Shown in pieces: positions 18,781-28,735 of a stretch of DNA of 64,000 nucleotides. Numbering within the stretch: the stretch's first letter is position 1; each line of letters starts with the position of its first letter. The stretch lies in the NCBI GenBank assembly GCA_029863625.1, contig JAOTUY010000007.1, positions 16,435 through 80,434 of the forward strand, in the 5' to 3' direction. The position numbers and the translations under genes were made by a program. The notes beneath the pieces are model-generated. The model was not told where the DNA came from, ran no database searches, and saw nothing but the letters and a program-made list of their open reading frames with translations. Source of the stretch: Acidimicrobiia bacterium (GTDB lineage Bacteria > Actinomycetota > Acidimicrobiia > Spongiisociales > UBA4744).

Positions 18781-19404
18781 TTACATCAGCCGTGGGTTCA
18801 AGGTGTAGGTGCCGGTTAGTGAGGTTTTGGCCAGGACGTGGCCTTCGATGGCGGCCAGAACCTCGGGGCCGCCGAAGGCTCCCTCGACCGGGCAAGGTTC
18901 GAGATCGGTTGCGTAGAGCGTGAAGACGTAGTGGTGGATGAGGGGGTCGTTCCAGGGAGGGCAGGGTCCGTCGTATCCGTAGTAGGTGCCATCCATGGCG
19001 GGATCGCCGGAGAACCAGTCCGTGTAGTTGTTGATTCCGGGCCGCGCCCCGTACGGTCCGGTTTGCGCCTTCCCTCGCTCGGTCACGCCGTTGCAGAACT
19101 CGCCTTCGACGATGCTGGTCACCCGGGCCGGGAGATCCACCAGGACCCAGTGGTAGAAGACGGTTCGTGGCAGGTCTGCGGGGACCTCCCTGCCCTCCTG
19201 GTTCACGTCGTCCGGCTTGGTCGGGACGTCCGGATCGTGGCAGATCAGCACGAAGGTTCGGGTTCCTTCGGGAACACCCTCCCATTTCAGCGCCGGACTG
19301 CGGTTTGGGCCGAACGTGGCGTGGGTATCCGGGTCCGGGACACAAAACGCAAACTCGCCGGGTATGGCCTCACCGTCCGAGAAGCTGCTGCTCGTTAGAT
19401 GCAT
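18781..19404 (-). CDS. YbhB/YbcL (PEBP, Raf kinase inhibitor-like) family protein
   Basis: NRSPALKWEGVPEGTRTFVLICHDPDVPT, FYHWVLVDLP, YDGPCPPWNDPLIHHYVFTLYATD. Confidence 0.92.
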   Translation of the reverse strand: MHLTSSSFSDGEAIPGEFAFCVPDPDTHATFGPNRSPALKWEGVPEGTRTFVLICHDPDVPTKPDDVNQEGREVPADLPRTVFYHWVLVDLPARVTSIVEGEFCNGVTERGKAQTGPYGARPGINNYTDWFSGDPAMDGTYYGYDGPCPPWNDPLIHHYVFTLYATDLEPCPVEGAFGGPEVLAAIEGHVLAKTSLTGTYTLNPRLM

Positions 19405-19491
19405 AGCGTCACCTCCGCTCCCGAGGCTAGCGATATGTGGGCTCCTTCTTCTTCGTTCCGAACCACGGATTCCTCTTGCCTACGGATGTTG

Positions 19492-19550
19492 CCCCCTCCG
19501 ACCTCGGCCTGACGGCCTCGGCCACCTCCCCCGGCTCACGCCGAGGGAGG
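19492..19550 (-). repeat. GC-rich intergenic element
   Basis: ccccctccgacctcggcctgacggcctcggccacctcccccggctcacgccgagggagg. Confidence 0.8.
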
Positions 19551-19556
19551 CCGCAC

Positions 19557-19611
19557 AAGAACCAAAAATCAAGAACCATAACCAAGAACCATGAACCAAG
19601 AACCAAGAACC
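19557..19611. repeat. 7-bp array (AAGAACC)
   Basis: aagaacc|aaaaatc|aagaacc|ataacc|aagaacc|atgaacc|aagaacc|aagaacc (one 6-bp slip). Confidence 0.9.
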
Positions 19612-19619
19612 GGCGGCGC

Positions 19620-20630
19620 CTATGCAATTCCTTCCGGGCGGAAGAGCCGATCGTGAATCTGGAGGGCATAGCGGTCGGTCATCCCTGACACGTAGTCGAT
19701 GGCTTGTACGACCGGGGTGGCATCATCATGCCGGTAGGTATCGCGAATCTCGTCCGGATGCTGGATGAAATGGTCAACCAGATCCCGGATCACGGCGATG
19801 GCCCGGTGTTGCTGAGGCTGGGCCTGGTCGCGCAGATAGACCCTTTCAAACATGAAGGTCCGGAACTCGTCCATCTGTTGTTGGACCGCTGGTCGCATGG
19901 CGACGTGATCTTGCTCGAGAGATTCGTCTATCACCGCGTCGATCATTGTCGAAATCCATTCGCTGCCCGGCTCTCCGAACGTTGCCAGTGCTCCCCGGGG
20001 GATGTCTCCGTGCGAAAGCACGCCGGCTCGCAGGGCGTCCTCAACATCGTGGGTGAGGTAGGCAATGCGGTCGGCGAAGCGACACAGGTAGCCTTCCGGG
20101 GTGTTCGGCGGGAGGTCGACCTTCCAGGAATGGGCCCGGATACCGTCGAGCACCTCCCAGGTCAGATTGAGTGGCTCGAGAACGCGGAAAACGCGGACGC
20201 TCTGCGCCGAGTGGAGCCATTCGCCTTCCGCGACATAGGGGGTGAGGGCTTCCTCGCCGGTATGTCCGAAGGGAGAGTGGCCGACGTCGTGGCCGAGGCA
20301 AATAGCTTCGGTCAGGGCCTCGTTCAGTCCTAGCGAAGCGGCCATCGCTCGCCCGATCTGGGTCACTTGCAGCGTGTGGGTGAGGCGGGTGACGAAGTGG
20401 TCACCGTCGGGATTGATGAAAACCTGCGTCTTGTGCTTGAGGCGTCTAAACGCTTTGGAGTGCAGGATCCGGTCGCGGTCCCTCTCGTAGGCCGTGCGAT
20501 ACGGGTCCGGTTCCTCGTCGTACTCGCGTCCCCGGGTCGCCGTCGACAGGGTGGCGGCAGGGGAGAGCAGGTCGAGCTCCTCTTGCTCACGAACCTCTCG
20601 GGTACGCCGGGTCATAGAGACCATGACCAA
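19620..20630 (-). CDS. dgt: dGTP triphosphohydrolase-like HD-domain protein
   Basis: RTAYERDRDRILHSKAFRRLKHKTQVF, TRLTHTLQVTQIGRAMA, LGHDVGHSPFGHTGEEAL. Confidence 0.93.
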   Translation of the reverse strand: MVMVSMTRRTREVREQEELDLLSPAATLSTATRGREYDEEPDPYRTAYERDRDRILHSKAFRRLKHKTQVFINPDGDHFVTRLTHTLQVTQIGRAMAASLGLNEALTEAICLGHDVGHSPFGHTGEEALTPYVAEGEWLHSAQSVRVFRVLEPLNLTWEVLDGIRAHSWKVDLPPNTPEGYLCRFADRIAYLTHDVEDALRAGVLSHGDIPRGALATFGEPGSEWISTMIDAVIDESLEQDHVAMRPAVQQQMDEFRTFMFERVYLRDQAQPQQHRAIAVIRDLVDHFIQHPDEIRDTYRHDDATPVVQAIDYVSGMTDRYALQIHDRLFRPEGIA

Positions 20631-20826
20631 AGGTTAGAGCGCCACCCAGCCTTGTTGTCTCCCGCACGGAACGAAGGACGAGAAGCGAAGAGTTTTCGTT
20701 GGCGGCCGGCCCCCCGGGACCGCCGGCGTTGCGGTCGACCGGGCCGCGCCCCGGATTCGATGCTGCCGGCAGACTCCGGTCAACCAGGATTGCCTTCAGG
20801 CTACTTGTCAGCTTCAGGGGTGAGGA

Positions 20827-21735
20827 CTAGTCGAGACCATTTCGCATCTTCGCAAGGACAATGTCGACTTCGGCCGTTGTGGGAAAGGACGGTTGAGCAC
20901 CTCTGGCCGATGCTGCTAGCGCCCCTGCCGCGCATGCCGCCTCGAGCGCAGCCTGCACTGGTGTTCCGATGGAAAGCCGGACCGCCAATGCAGCGCAGAA
21001 CGCGTCGCCGGCACCCACAGTATCAACTGCGTTGACTCTCGGCGGGACAGCCTCCGCGAGCCGGTGTCCAGCACGAAGCGCGTGGGCGCCGGCAGCCCCC
21101 CGGGTGACGATGAGCAACCGTTCGAAGCCCGCGAGATCTTCGGCGAGGGAGGCGTGTTCCGACTCGTTCACAACGATGACATCTGCTCGATCGATGAGTG
21201 ATCTCGGGAGATGTCTGGCGGGCGCAGCGTTGAGCAGGTAGAGGCCGGTGCACTGACGCGCGGCTTCGAGCACCACTTCGTCTCGCACCTCCAGTTGGCA
21301 CAAGACGACGGCGAAGTCTCGGACGTCCACGTCGGACCTTCTGAGGGTCCTGTTTGCGCCCGGAGCGACCACAATCTGATTCTCACCGGTCTCGTCGACG
21401 AGGATCAGCGCAATGCCCGTTGACTCATTCTCAACAACGACGACGCCTGAGAGATCGACGGCACCTCTTCTCAGCAGAGACAGGCCGTAGTCGGCAAGAG
21501 AGTCCGCTCCCACTGCAGCCAACAGCGATACCTGGGCTCCCAAGCGGCTTGCGGCAAGGGCTTGATTGGCCCCTTTACCTCCAGGGTGTCGCGCAAACGT
21601 CGCGTCTGTCACCGTCTCGCCTGGTTTGGGGAACCGGCTGCAAAACGCAACGTGGTCAACGTTGACGCTCCCAACAACGCACATGCGGGGGCGTTTCGGC
21701 TGAGCGTCGGGTTCGGGTGGCCCGGTCACGGTCAT
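20827..21735 (-). CDS. rbsK: Ribokinase / PfkB family carbohydrate kinase
   Basis: VVGSVNVDHVAFCSRFPKPGETV, HPGGKGANQALAASRLGA, NAVDTVGAGDAFCAAL. Confidence 0.9.
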   Translation of the reverse strand: MTVTGPPEPDAQPKRPRMCVVGSVNVDHVAFCSRFPKPGETVTDATFARHPGGKGANQALAASRLGAQVSLLAAVGADSLADYGLSLLRRGAVDLSGVVVVENESTGIALILVDETGENQIVVAPGANRTLRRSDVDVRDFAVVLCQLEVRDEVVLEAARQCTGLYLLNAAPARHLPRSLIDRADVIVVNESEHASLAEDLAGFERLLIVTRGAAGAHALRAGHRLAEAVPPRVNAVDTVGAGDAFCAALAVRLSIGTPVQAALEAACAAGALAASARGAQPSFPTTAEVDIVLAKMRNGLD

Positions 21736-22096
21736 TGAGGTTCTCAGCTACGAATTGGAGCAGGCGATCGCATTGACCGCGAAGCGTCTCATGTCCGACC
21801 TCCAAGCTCCAACCCTACGCGTATCTCTGAAAGACGGCAGGCGGCTGTGGGTCCTCTCGTGTTCTCGAAGAAGACGGGCGATCGCGCACCCTGCGGGCTC
21901 CCCATCGCTGCTGGATCGTCGATCTGGTTGCGTTGCGGAGTCCGTCATGTCTCGAGCCGCTGCGACTCGAAGCCCGATCGAACCCGTGGCATTGTGGTCG
22001 ACGGCAGCCGACGCCTGTCGGCCAACGAGCAACCCGGTGGGTGGCACAGAGCTGGCCCGTGTGGGAACCTGCTGATACCCATGCAGGTTCCACCGT

Positions 22097-23104
22097 ATGC
22101 CTGGTAGCCGATCGGACACCTTGGGTGCCGAGTCGGAGCCTCTGCTGGAAGTGCGAGGATTGGTAAAGCACTTTCGTCAAGCCCGCGTCCTGAAGGCCGG
22201 GCGGGCTGGTCGGACGGTGAAGGCAGTGGACGGCATCGACCTGACACTCTTTCGGGGAAGAACCCACGGACTGGTAGGTGAATCCGGTTCCGGGAAGTCG
22301 ACGGCAGGGTTGACGACCCTTCGTATTCATCAGGCGACCTCTGGGACGGCCCTATTTAACGGGCGTGATCTGTTCAAGTTGAGCGAAGAGGAGATGCGGG
22401 AAGCGCGTCGGGAACTCCAGATCATCTTTCAGAATCCACTCGCTTCCGTTGATCCCCGCCAACCGGTCCGTTGGATCATCAGCGAACCTTGGCTGGCCTA
22501 CGGCATGTTCGACCGTCATGAGCGGCGCCGCCGGGTGGACGAACTTCTTCTTCAGGTCGGGCTGGCGCCCGAACATGCAGATCGTTTTCCGAGCGACTTC
22601 TCAGGTGGGCAGCTGCAACGGATCGGTATCGCACGGGCGCTGGCTCTGGATCCTGCGTTGATAGTGTGCGACGAGCCTGTTTCGGCCCTGGACCTCTCGA
22701 TCCAGGCGCAGATCATCAACCTCCTTGCAGAAGCCCAACGTCGGCGTGGCCTCAGTTACCTGTTCATAACTCACGATTTGGCCGTCGCTCGCTACTTCTC
22801 GGACACGATCTCGGTTATGTATCTCGGCAAGATCCTCGAGGAAGGGACGAGTGAAGAGGTGTTTGAGGCGCCCGCTCATCCATATACGCATGTGCTGCTC
22901 TCATCTATTCCAGATCCTGACCGGGTCGGGTCGAGACGCGAACGCGTCACCTTGCACGGCGCGATTCCGACTGCCGCCAACCCCCCATCGGGATGTGTGT
23001 TCCGAACTCGCTGTTGGAAGGCCGAGAGCATATGTTCTTCGCAAGCTCCCGAGCTCGTTGACCGCGGACAAGGACATCCAGTTGCCTGCCACTTTCCGGG
23101 ATAG
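22097..23104 (+). CDS. Oligopeptide-type ABC transporter ATP-binding protein (OppF-like)
   Basis: GLVGESGSGKSTAGLTTLRI, FSGGQLQRIGIARALAL, C-terminal Opp/Dpp Cys motif GCVFRTRCWKAESIC. Confidence 0.92.
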   Translation: MPGSRSDTLGAESEPLLEVRGLVKHFRQARVLKAGRAGRTVKAVDGIDLTLFRGRTHGLVGESGSGKSTAGLTTLRIHQATSGTALFNGRDLFKLSEEEMREARRELQIIFQNPLASVDPRQPVRWIISEPWLAYGMFDRHERRRRVDELLLQVGLAPEHADRFPSDFSGGQLQRIGIARALALDPALIVCDEPVSALDLSIQAQIINLLAEAQRRRGLSYLFITHDLAVARYFSDTISVMYLGKILEEGTSEEVFEAPAHPYTHVLLSSIPDPDRVGSRRERVTLHGAIPTAANPPSGCVFRTRCWKAESICSSQAPELVDRGQGHPVACHFPG

Positions 23105-23144
23105 TCTCCTGCCGCCATCCGCTAAACCGAAACCCTCGGGACTC

Positions 23145-24062
23145 CTAGCGCCGGACCCGGGGGTCAAGAGCGATGACCGACAGATCAGCGAGGAGATTGA
23201 CGGCGGCCACGACCAGCCCGGCAACGAGCCCGATTCCGATGATCAACGGAGTATCGAGCCGACGGAGCGCGTCGAACAGATCAGAGCCCAATCCCTCGAT
23301 GGAGAACGCTACTTCGACGATGGCGACGCTCGAGAAGAGCGCCACAAAGTCCAGAGCGAGGACTGAAAAGAGAGGAAGAAGAGCGTTGGGCAGGGCGTGG
23401 CGCAGCCTGACGAGCCAGGGCTTCTCTCCGCGGGCCAACGCAAACGTCACGTACGCCCGATCTTCCTCCTCCAGAAGGGTCGTGCGCAGAAGGCGCGCTA
23501 GAACCAGCCCGAAGGGAACCGCCAGCGATGCAACCGGCAAGACATAGGCGGCGGCAGAGCCGCTCCCTCCGAGTGGCAGCCATCCGAGACGGAACGCGAA
23601 CAGATAGAGCAGGACGAGGCCTACGAGAAACGGTGGGATGGCGCTGGTCGCCCCGGCGGCGGCAACCAAGGCGTTATCGACGATCCGATTGCGCTTGCCA
23701 ACGACGAAGAGTGCCAGAGGGATCGCCAACATCACTTCGACGGCGAAGGCCAACAAAGTGAGCAAAAGAGTCGGCGGCAAAGACCGGCCTATCACCGAGC
23801 TCACGGCCTCCGACCGCGAGAAGCTGTATCCGAAGTCACCTTGGGCAAGCTTGGACACGGATTCGGTGTATCGGACCCAAAGAGGCTCGTCGAGCCCGTA
23901 TGCCTCTGTGATTCGTTGAATCGTGTCCGCTGAAGCCTGCGGTCCGGCGAGCGTGCGGGCTGGATCCCCCGGGATCAGTTCGACGAGTAGGAACCCGGCG
24001 GTGGCCAACAGCCAGAGGGTGATGACCGTGGCCGCCAGCCTGCCGGTGAGGAATCTGGTCAT
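23145..24062 (-). CDS. ABC transporter permease (OppB/DppB-like)
   Basis: FLLVELIPGDPARTLAGPQAS..YGLDEPLWVRY plus BPD_transp_1 helices. Confidence 0.9.
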   Translation of the reverse strand: MTRFLTGRLAATVITLWLLATAGFLLVELIPGDPARTLAGPQASADTIQRITEAYGLDEPLWVRYTESVSKLAQGDFGYSFSRSEAVSSVIGRSLPPTLLLTLLAFAVEVMLAIPLALFVVGKRNRIVDNALVAAAGATSAIPPFLVGLVLLYLFAFRLGWLPLGGSGSAAAYVLPVASLAVPFGLVLARLLRTTLLEEEDRAYVTFALARGEKPWLVRLRHALPNALLPLFSVLALDFVALFSSVAIVEVAFSIEGLGSDLFDALRRLDTPLIIGIGLVAGLVVAAVNLLADLSVIALDPRVRR

Positions 24063-24928
24063 CTTCCGGTTCCTCGCGACACTTCTCTAGGTCGGCGCAG
24101 CGCCTCACCCACCAAGGTCGTTGCTGTGACGAGCAATCCGAGATACAAGGTTGGAAAGAGGATGAGGCCGGGATGCTGGCGATAGAAGACCAGGCAACAG
24201 CCCAACATGGCCCCGATGCTCGAAGTCGGCTCCTGGACTCCGACGCCGAGAAATCCCAATGCGCTCTCGAACAGCGCGGCCCAACCCACAGAGAGGGCTG
24301 CATACGCCGCGACGATGGGCAGGACGTGGGGGAGAACGTGGTGGATCAGAAGGAATCCCCATCGTGCTCCGAGCGCACGACCCGCCACGACGAATTGTCG
24401 CTCTTTGACGACTATCGCCTGGCCATAGGTGACCCGGGCCAGCGGCGCCCAGAACACGGCGGTAAGAGCAATGGTCAGCGAAACCAGACCTCGCCCTAGG
24501 ACGGCGGAAATGGCGGCCGCGAGCAGCAGTCCGGGAATCGCCAAACCGAGGTCGGTCGCTCGCATCAAGAGCCCGCCGATTCGCCGGTTGCTCGAAGCAG
24601 CTACAAGTCCGATGATCAGGCCGATGACCGTCGCCGCTCCCACGGCAACAAACGACGCAAAGAAGGTCACCCGGCCCCCAAAAATAAGTCGAGACAGAAG
24701 GTCGCGACCCTTGGGATCCGTACCGAGCAGGTATGTCGCCCCCGGATCGAGTGGACCCCCATCGGGAGCCAGACCGGCCACGCTTTCGAAGGTCGGGTCA
24801 TAGGGGGCGATGAGAGGAGCCGCGATCGAGATCACAGCTAGGCCGGCCAGGAGTATCCCGCCGGCAACGAGCCCGGGTCTCGGTTTCCGTCTTGGAGACT
24901 GCGCTTCGAGCGCACGCTCCGCAGTCAT
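24059..24928 (-). CDS. ABC transporter permease (OppC/DppC-like)
   Basis: YLLGTDPKGRDLLSRLIFGGRVTFFASFVAVGA..ESALGFLGVGVQEPTSSIGAML. Confidence 0.9.
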   Translation of the reverse strand: MTAERALEAQSPRRKPRPGLVAGGILLAGLAVISIAAPLIAPYDPTFESVAGLAPDGGPLDPGATYLLGTDPKGRDLLSRLIFGGRVTFFASFVAVGAATVIGLIIGLVAASSNRRIGGLLMRATDLGLAIPGLLLAAAISAVLGRGLVSLTIALTAVFWAPLARVTYGQAIVVKERQFVVAGRALGARWGFLLIHHVLPHVLPIVAAYAALSVGWAALFESALGFLGVGVQEPTSSIGAMLGCCLVFYRQHPGLILFPTLYLGLLVTATTLVGEALRRPREVSRGTGR

Positions 24929-25929
24929 TGAGTCACCCGACTTGCGCGGTCTTCAGGAAAGGAGCCCAAAGGAAAGTGACAGGCTGCACCACTTGAGGCG
25001 GGCCATTTGTACGTGGGCTCTTCTGAGTAGCAGCGGGGCTGTGCACGCGAGCACCGGGGAGCAAAGGCACACGGTTCGAGGTAGCCGGGCAGGGAGGGCG
25101 GCTGTCCGTCGATGACGGAGAGCTGCTGCTGCTTTCGCGAAGGCCGCACCATTGAGCCGAGCAAGGCCCCTACGTAGGGATGCCTGGGTTTGCCTAGGAC
25201 CGACGAGACCGGGCCAAACTCCACGATGCTCCCCGCGTACATGGCAGCAAGCCGATCGGCCGTCTCTGCCAAGACGCCGAGGTCGTGGGTGATGATCAGG
25301 AGCGCCGTACCCAATTCTCGGACCAGGCGAAGAAAGGCGAGAAGCACCTGGTTCTGAACCACTACGTCGAGAGCGGTGGTCGGTTCGTCGGCGATAAGGA
25401 GCTCCGGTTCGCCGATGAGAGTTGCCGCGATGACGGCGCGTTGAAGAAGGCCACCCGAGAGTTCGTGCGGGAAGCTGGCCGCGACTCCGCGCGGGTCTGT
25501 GACTCCGAGGGCTGACAGGAGTTCGAGTGCCTTCGTCTCTGTCGCTCGCCGTGAGGCTCCGTGGTGCAGGCGGAGAACCCGTCCGATCTGCGGACCGACT
25601 CTCCTCAGCGGATTGAACGACGAGAACGGATCCTGAGGGATGAAGCCGATCTGGACGCCCCGGAGAGCGGAAGTCTCGTCGAGAGAGGGAGAAACCGTGA
25701 CTCTTCCGGCGATCCGAATTTCTCCCTGAGTGACGCGCAAGGCCGGATCGAGAAGACCGACCACGCCCAGTCCTAAGGTTGTTTTGCCGCAGCCGGACTC
25801 GCCGAACAGACCCACGACTTCGCGGCGGCCAACGGCGAGGTCGGCCGCACGGACGATCTCGCCTTCTCGGGCGGCGATCCGAAGCCCATCGATGGCGAGC
25901 AGCGGATCCCCGGCTGCCGGATCCTTCAT
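24925..25929 (-). CDS. ABC transporter ATP-binding protein (OppD/DppD-like)
   Basis: GLFGESGCGKTTLGLGVVGLL, LSGGLLQRAVIAATLIGEPELLIADEPTTALD; start at MKDPAAGD avoids overlap with the SBP gene (longer ORF to 25977). Confidence 0.9.
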   Translation of the reverse strand: MKDPAAGDPLLAIDGLRIAAREGEIVRAADLAVGRREVVGLFGESGCGKTTLGLGVVGLLDPALRVTQGEIRIAGRVTVSPSLDETSALRGVQIGFIPQDPFSSFNPLRRVGPQIGRVLRLHHGASRRATETKALELLSALGVTDPRGVAASFPHELSGGLLQRAVIAATLIGEPELLIADEPTTALDVVVQNQVLLAFLRLVRELGTALLIITHDLGVLAETADRLAAMYAGSIVEFGPVSSVLGKPRHPYVGALLGSMVRPSRKQQQLSVIDGQPPSLPGYLEPCAFAPRCSRAQPRCYSEEPTYKWPASSGAACHFPLGSFPEDRASRVTQ

Positions 25930-25940
25930 GAGGTCAGGGA

Positions 25941-27647
25941 TTATCCTCCCCCAGCCTTTAGCCAGGCGCGCTTCCAATCGAAGGGGGCATAGGTGGCGAG
26001 GGAGACTATCTCACCGACCCCGGGACCCCACACGACCGGTGGATTCACCTCCATGATGGGCAACCCGGCCACCTCATCGATGAGCGCTTGTTGCACCTCG
26101 AGCAAAGCCGCGTCGCGCTCGGGACCGAACGCCATCCGCTCGGTGGCGACGAAAGCGGCGTCGATGTTCTCGTCGCAGAATCGTGAGATGTTCAGCCCCC
26201 ACGGGGGATCGACCTGGAAGCAGACGAAGTTGGTGGATATGAAATCCTGCGCATCCGGGTAGTCGGCACTCCAGTACGTAGACGAGATGTCGTAGTCGAC
26301 GTCGCCCAGGGCGCCAAAGAACTCGGTGGACTGCATCCCCTGCAAATCAACGGTGAAACCGACTGCCTCCAGATCTTGTTTGAGGGCCGTTGAATTTGAG
26401 GACGCGTACGGATCGGTAACGTCATAGATGACTCTGACGGGTGTGCCGTCATAACCGGCAGAGGCGATGTACTCGCGAGCCTTGTCTGCGTCAAAGGGGT
26501 AGATCCGGGTTCCATCAGGATCTGACTGCACCGAGGTGGAGGACATGAGCTGATTCCAGGGCACCGCCATCTCCCCAAATTGTGCCACGAAGTCCCTGGT
26601 GGCCGCATGGGCCACCGCCAAACGAAGATCCTTGTTCTCGAACATACCCCAGTTGTTCAATGCCAGGTAGAAGATCCGCGGGCCAACGGTGGGCTGGATC
26701 GTTATGTTCGGGTTCCCGCGGAGTTGTCGGATCGCCGGTGGGGTCAGATTGAACTGCTCAAACGACGCGTCGGCTTCGCCCGTCTCCAGCCGCAGCACCT
26801 GAGTGTTCTCGTCAACACCGAGATCGATGTGCAAGGCATCGACATACGGAAGGTCGGGATCGACGTAGCCAGGGTTGCGGACCACTGTGATGTCCTTTCC
26901 CTTGTTCCACTCCTGGACGAAGAAAGGTCCCGCGCCCACGGGACGGTCGGCGAAGCCCTCACCCCGCTCTTCGACGGCCTCCCTGGGCAGCGGCCAGCTG
27001 GTCGCGATCGTCAACCCGAACACGAAAGTGGTGGTCGGCTCGGAGAGGGTGATACGCAAGGTTTGGTCGTCTACTACCTCGATACCTTCGACTGAGTCGA
27101 TCTCCCCATTGGCAAACGCCGGGGCACCTTGGATTGGAAACAGGTAGCCGCCTCCCCAGGACGGTGCCGGGAGAGTATTCGGATCAAGTGCACGGAGTAG
27201 CCCGTACGCCACATCATCAGCAGTGACTTGGCGAGGCTCGAAGTCCGGCCCGGCGAACATGGCGCCTTCGCGAAGCTTGAACGTGTATACCAGTCCGTCG
27301 GCCGAGACCTGGGGCATTCCATCCGCCAGCCTTGCCTCGAGTTCACCGGCGTTGTTGAACTGATACAAACCTTCGAACAAGGCGCCGGCTACGAGGTTGT
27401 AGTCGATGCTGGAAACAGCCTGGCTGTTGTCGAGGGTGGCAAGGTCATTGAGAGCCAGGAGTTCGAGAATCCCCCCGCGTACCGGTCCTGTGGCTCCTGA
27501 GTTGGCTGGCGCAAGGGTGGTTTCCACGCCTCCATCATCGTTTCCACACGCTGTGGCGATAAGGACGAGCGCCACACATACGACAACTAGCCTGGAGGTT
27601 CCCCAACGCCGTAAAACGCGCATAACGCCTCCTAGAGATACGACCAA
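25941..27647 (-). CDS. ABC transporter substrate-binding lipoprotein (SBP family 5)
   Basis: Lipobox-like LIATACGND, LRITLSEPTTTFVFGLTI, YWSADYPDAQDFI. Confidence 0.92.
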   Translation of the reverse strand: MVVSLGGVMRVLRRWGTSRLVVVCVALVLIATACGNDDGGVETTLAPANSGATGPVRGGILELLALNDLATLDNSQAVSSIDYNLVAGALFEGLYQFNNAGELEARLADGMPQVSADGLVYTFKLREGAMFAGPDFEPRQVTADDVAYGLLRALDPNTLPAPSWGGGYLFPIQGAPAFANGEIDSVEGIEVVDDQTLRITLSEPTTTFVFGLTIATSWPLPREAVEERGEGFADRPVGAGPFFVQEWNKGKDITVVRNPGYVDPDLPYVDALHIDLGVDENTQVLRLETGEADASFEQFNLTPPAIRQLRGNPNITIQPTVGPRIFYLALNNWGMFENKDLRLAVAHAATRDFVAQFGEMAVPWNQLMSSTSVQSDPDGTRIYPFDADKAREYIASAGYDGTPVRVIYDVTDPYASSNSTALKQDLEAVGFTVDLQGMQSTEFFGALGDVDYDISSTYWSADYPDAQDFISTNFVCFQVDPPWGLNISRFCDENIDAAFVATERMAFGPERDAALLEVQQALIDEVAGLPIMEVNPPVVWGPGVGEIVSLATYAPFDWKRAWLKAGGG

Positions 27648-27667
27648 GACTATAACGAGGTGGACTT

Positions 27668-28486
27668 GTGACCAGCAGAGAGACCGCAGATAGGGCCGCT
27701 GCGATCATCCAGAGTAGGACTCTCGTTCGTCCGGAAATTGGTGTGATTCTCGCAACTGGATTCGCCCCTTGCGCCGATGTGGTGGAGGACGCTGTGACGG
27801 TCCCATTCGCGGATCTCCCAGGATTCCGTCCGAGCAGAATCCCATCTCACGTAAACGAAGTAGCCGTCGGTACCGTCGTGGGTCGCGGGGTAGCCGTGAT
27901 GAAGGCCAAGATCCTCCCCTGCGACGGCGCCACCTGGGAGGAGTCGGGGATATCTGCACGGACCTTGGCTCGCCTGGGCTGTCGGGTCCTGCTCTACATT
28001 GCCAACAGCGGGTCGATGCGTGCCGACCTTCTGCCTGGCTCCTTCATGGCGCTAACAGACCACGTGAATTTCTCGGGAATCAATCCGCTCGCACAGGAAC
28101 GCGAGGGAGGAGGGTGGCGGACGCCCTTTCTTTCCATGTCTGATCTCTACGACGCCGCCCTGACTGATGCCGTGCGCGAAGCTGTTGGAGCAGCGGGTCT
28201 ATCACTCCCGACGGGAGTCGCCGGCTACTGGATGGGTCCGAGCTTCGAGACCCCTGCCGAGATCCGGCTGGCCCAACTGGCCGGATGCTCCGTATCCTCG
28301 AACTCGTTCCTACCGGAGGTGATGGCAGCGCACCATGCGGGGATGCGCGTCGTCGCTTTAACGTTCATTTCGACGATGTCCGCCGGCATCGAGTCGCCCC
28401 TGGTCCTCAGCCGCATCCTGGAAGTCACGCGCGACGCTGACGACGCATGCCGCACGGTCCTCCGAGCGGCGATTTCGGTCTCCTGA
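27668..28486 (+). CDS. Divergent purine nucleoside phosphorylase-fold protein
   Basis: LPGFRPSRIPSHVNEVAVGTVVGRGVAVM, LTDHVNFSGINPL, GYWMGPSFETPAEIRLAQLAGC, LPEVMAAHHAGMRVVAL fit PNP architecture, but key residues differ. Confidence 0.75.
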   Translation: MTSRETADRAAAIIQSRTLVRPEIGVILATGFAPCADVVEDAVTVPFADLPGFRPSRIPSHVNEVAVGTVVGRGVAVMKAKILPCDGATWEESGISARTLARLGCRVLLYIANSGSMRADLLPGSFMALTDHVNFSGINPLAQEREGGGWRTPFLSMSDLYDAALTDAVREAVGAAGLSLPTGVAGYWMGPSFETPAEIRLAQLAGCSVSSNSFLPEVMAAHHAGMRVVALTFISTMSAGIESPLVLSRILEVTRDADDACRTVLRAAISVS

Positions 28487-28735
28487 ACCTTTTCAGCCGA
28501 CTCGGGACCTGGATCAGGTCTTTGTTGAGCGAAAAGGAGCCGGGTCTCCGTTGAGAGGTTGCCGCCTCGACAGCAATTCACGTTCCATCCGGTCCTGGGT
28601 CAAGCCGGCGACTCCGGTCGGCTGGCCGGCCGGGTTTCCCCGGCTATCGAGGGAGGCGGGGCGATTCTCCGGGAGTGATCTCGGACTCCATCAACGAACT
28701 CTTGCTCTTCCTCAGAAACATGCTCAATTCGGACC

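Noticed and set aside
18276-19345. Repeat-containing ORFs (e.g. RREKRCVPPDERSSS, SLGAPFPFSTSFARQGG)
   Set aside because: Produced by the 60-bp non-coding tandem repeat being a multiple of 3.
20640-20826. Small RNA between dgt and ribokinase
   Set aside because: Weak 7-bp periodicity (20667-20694) but no convincing conserved fold or promoter.
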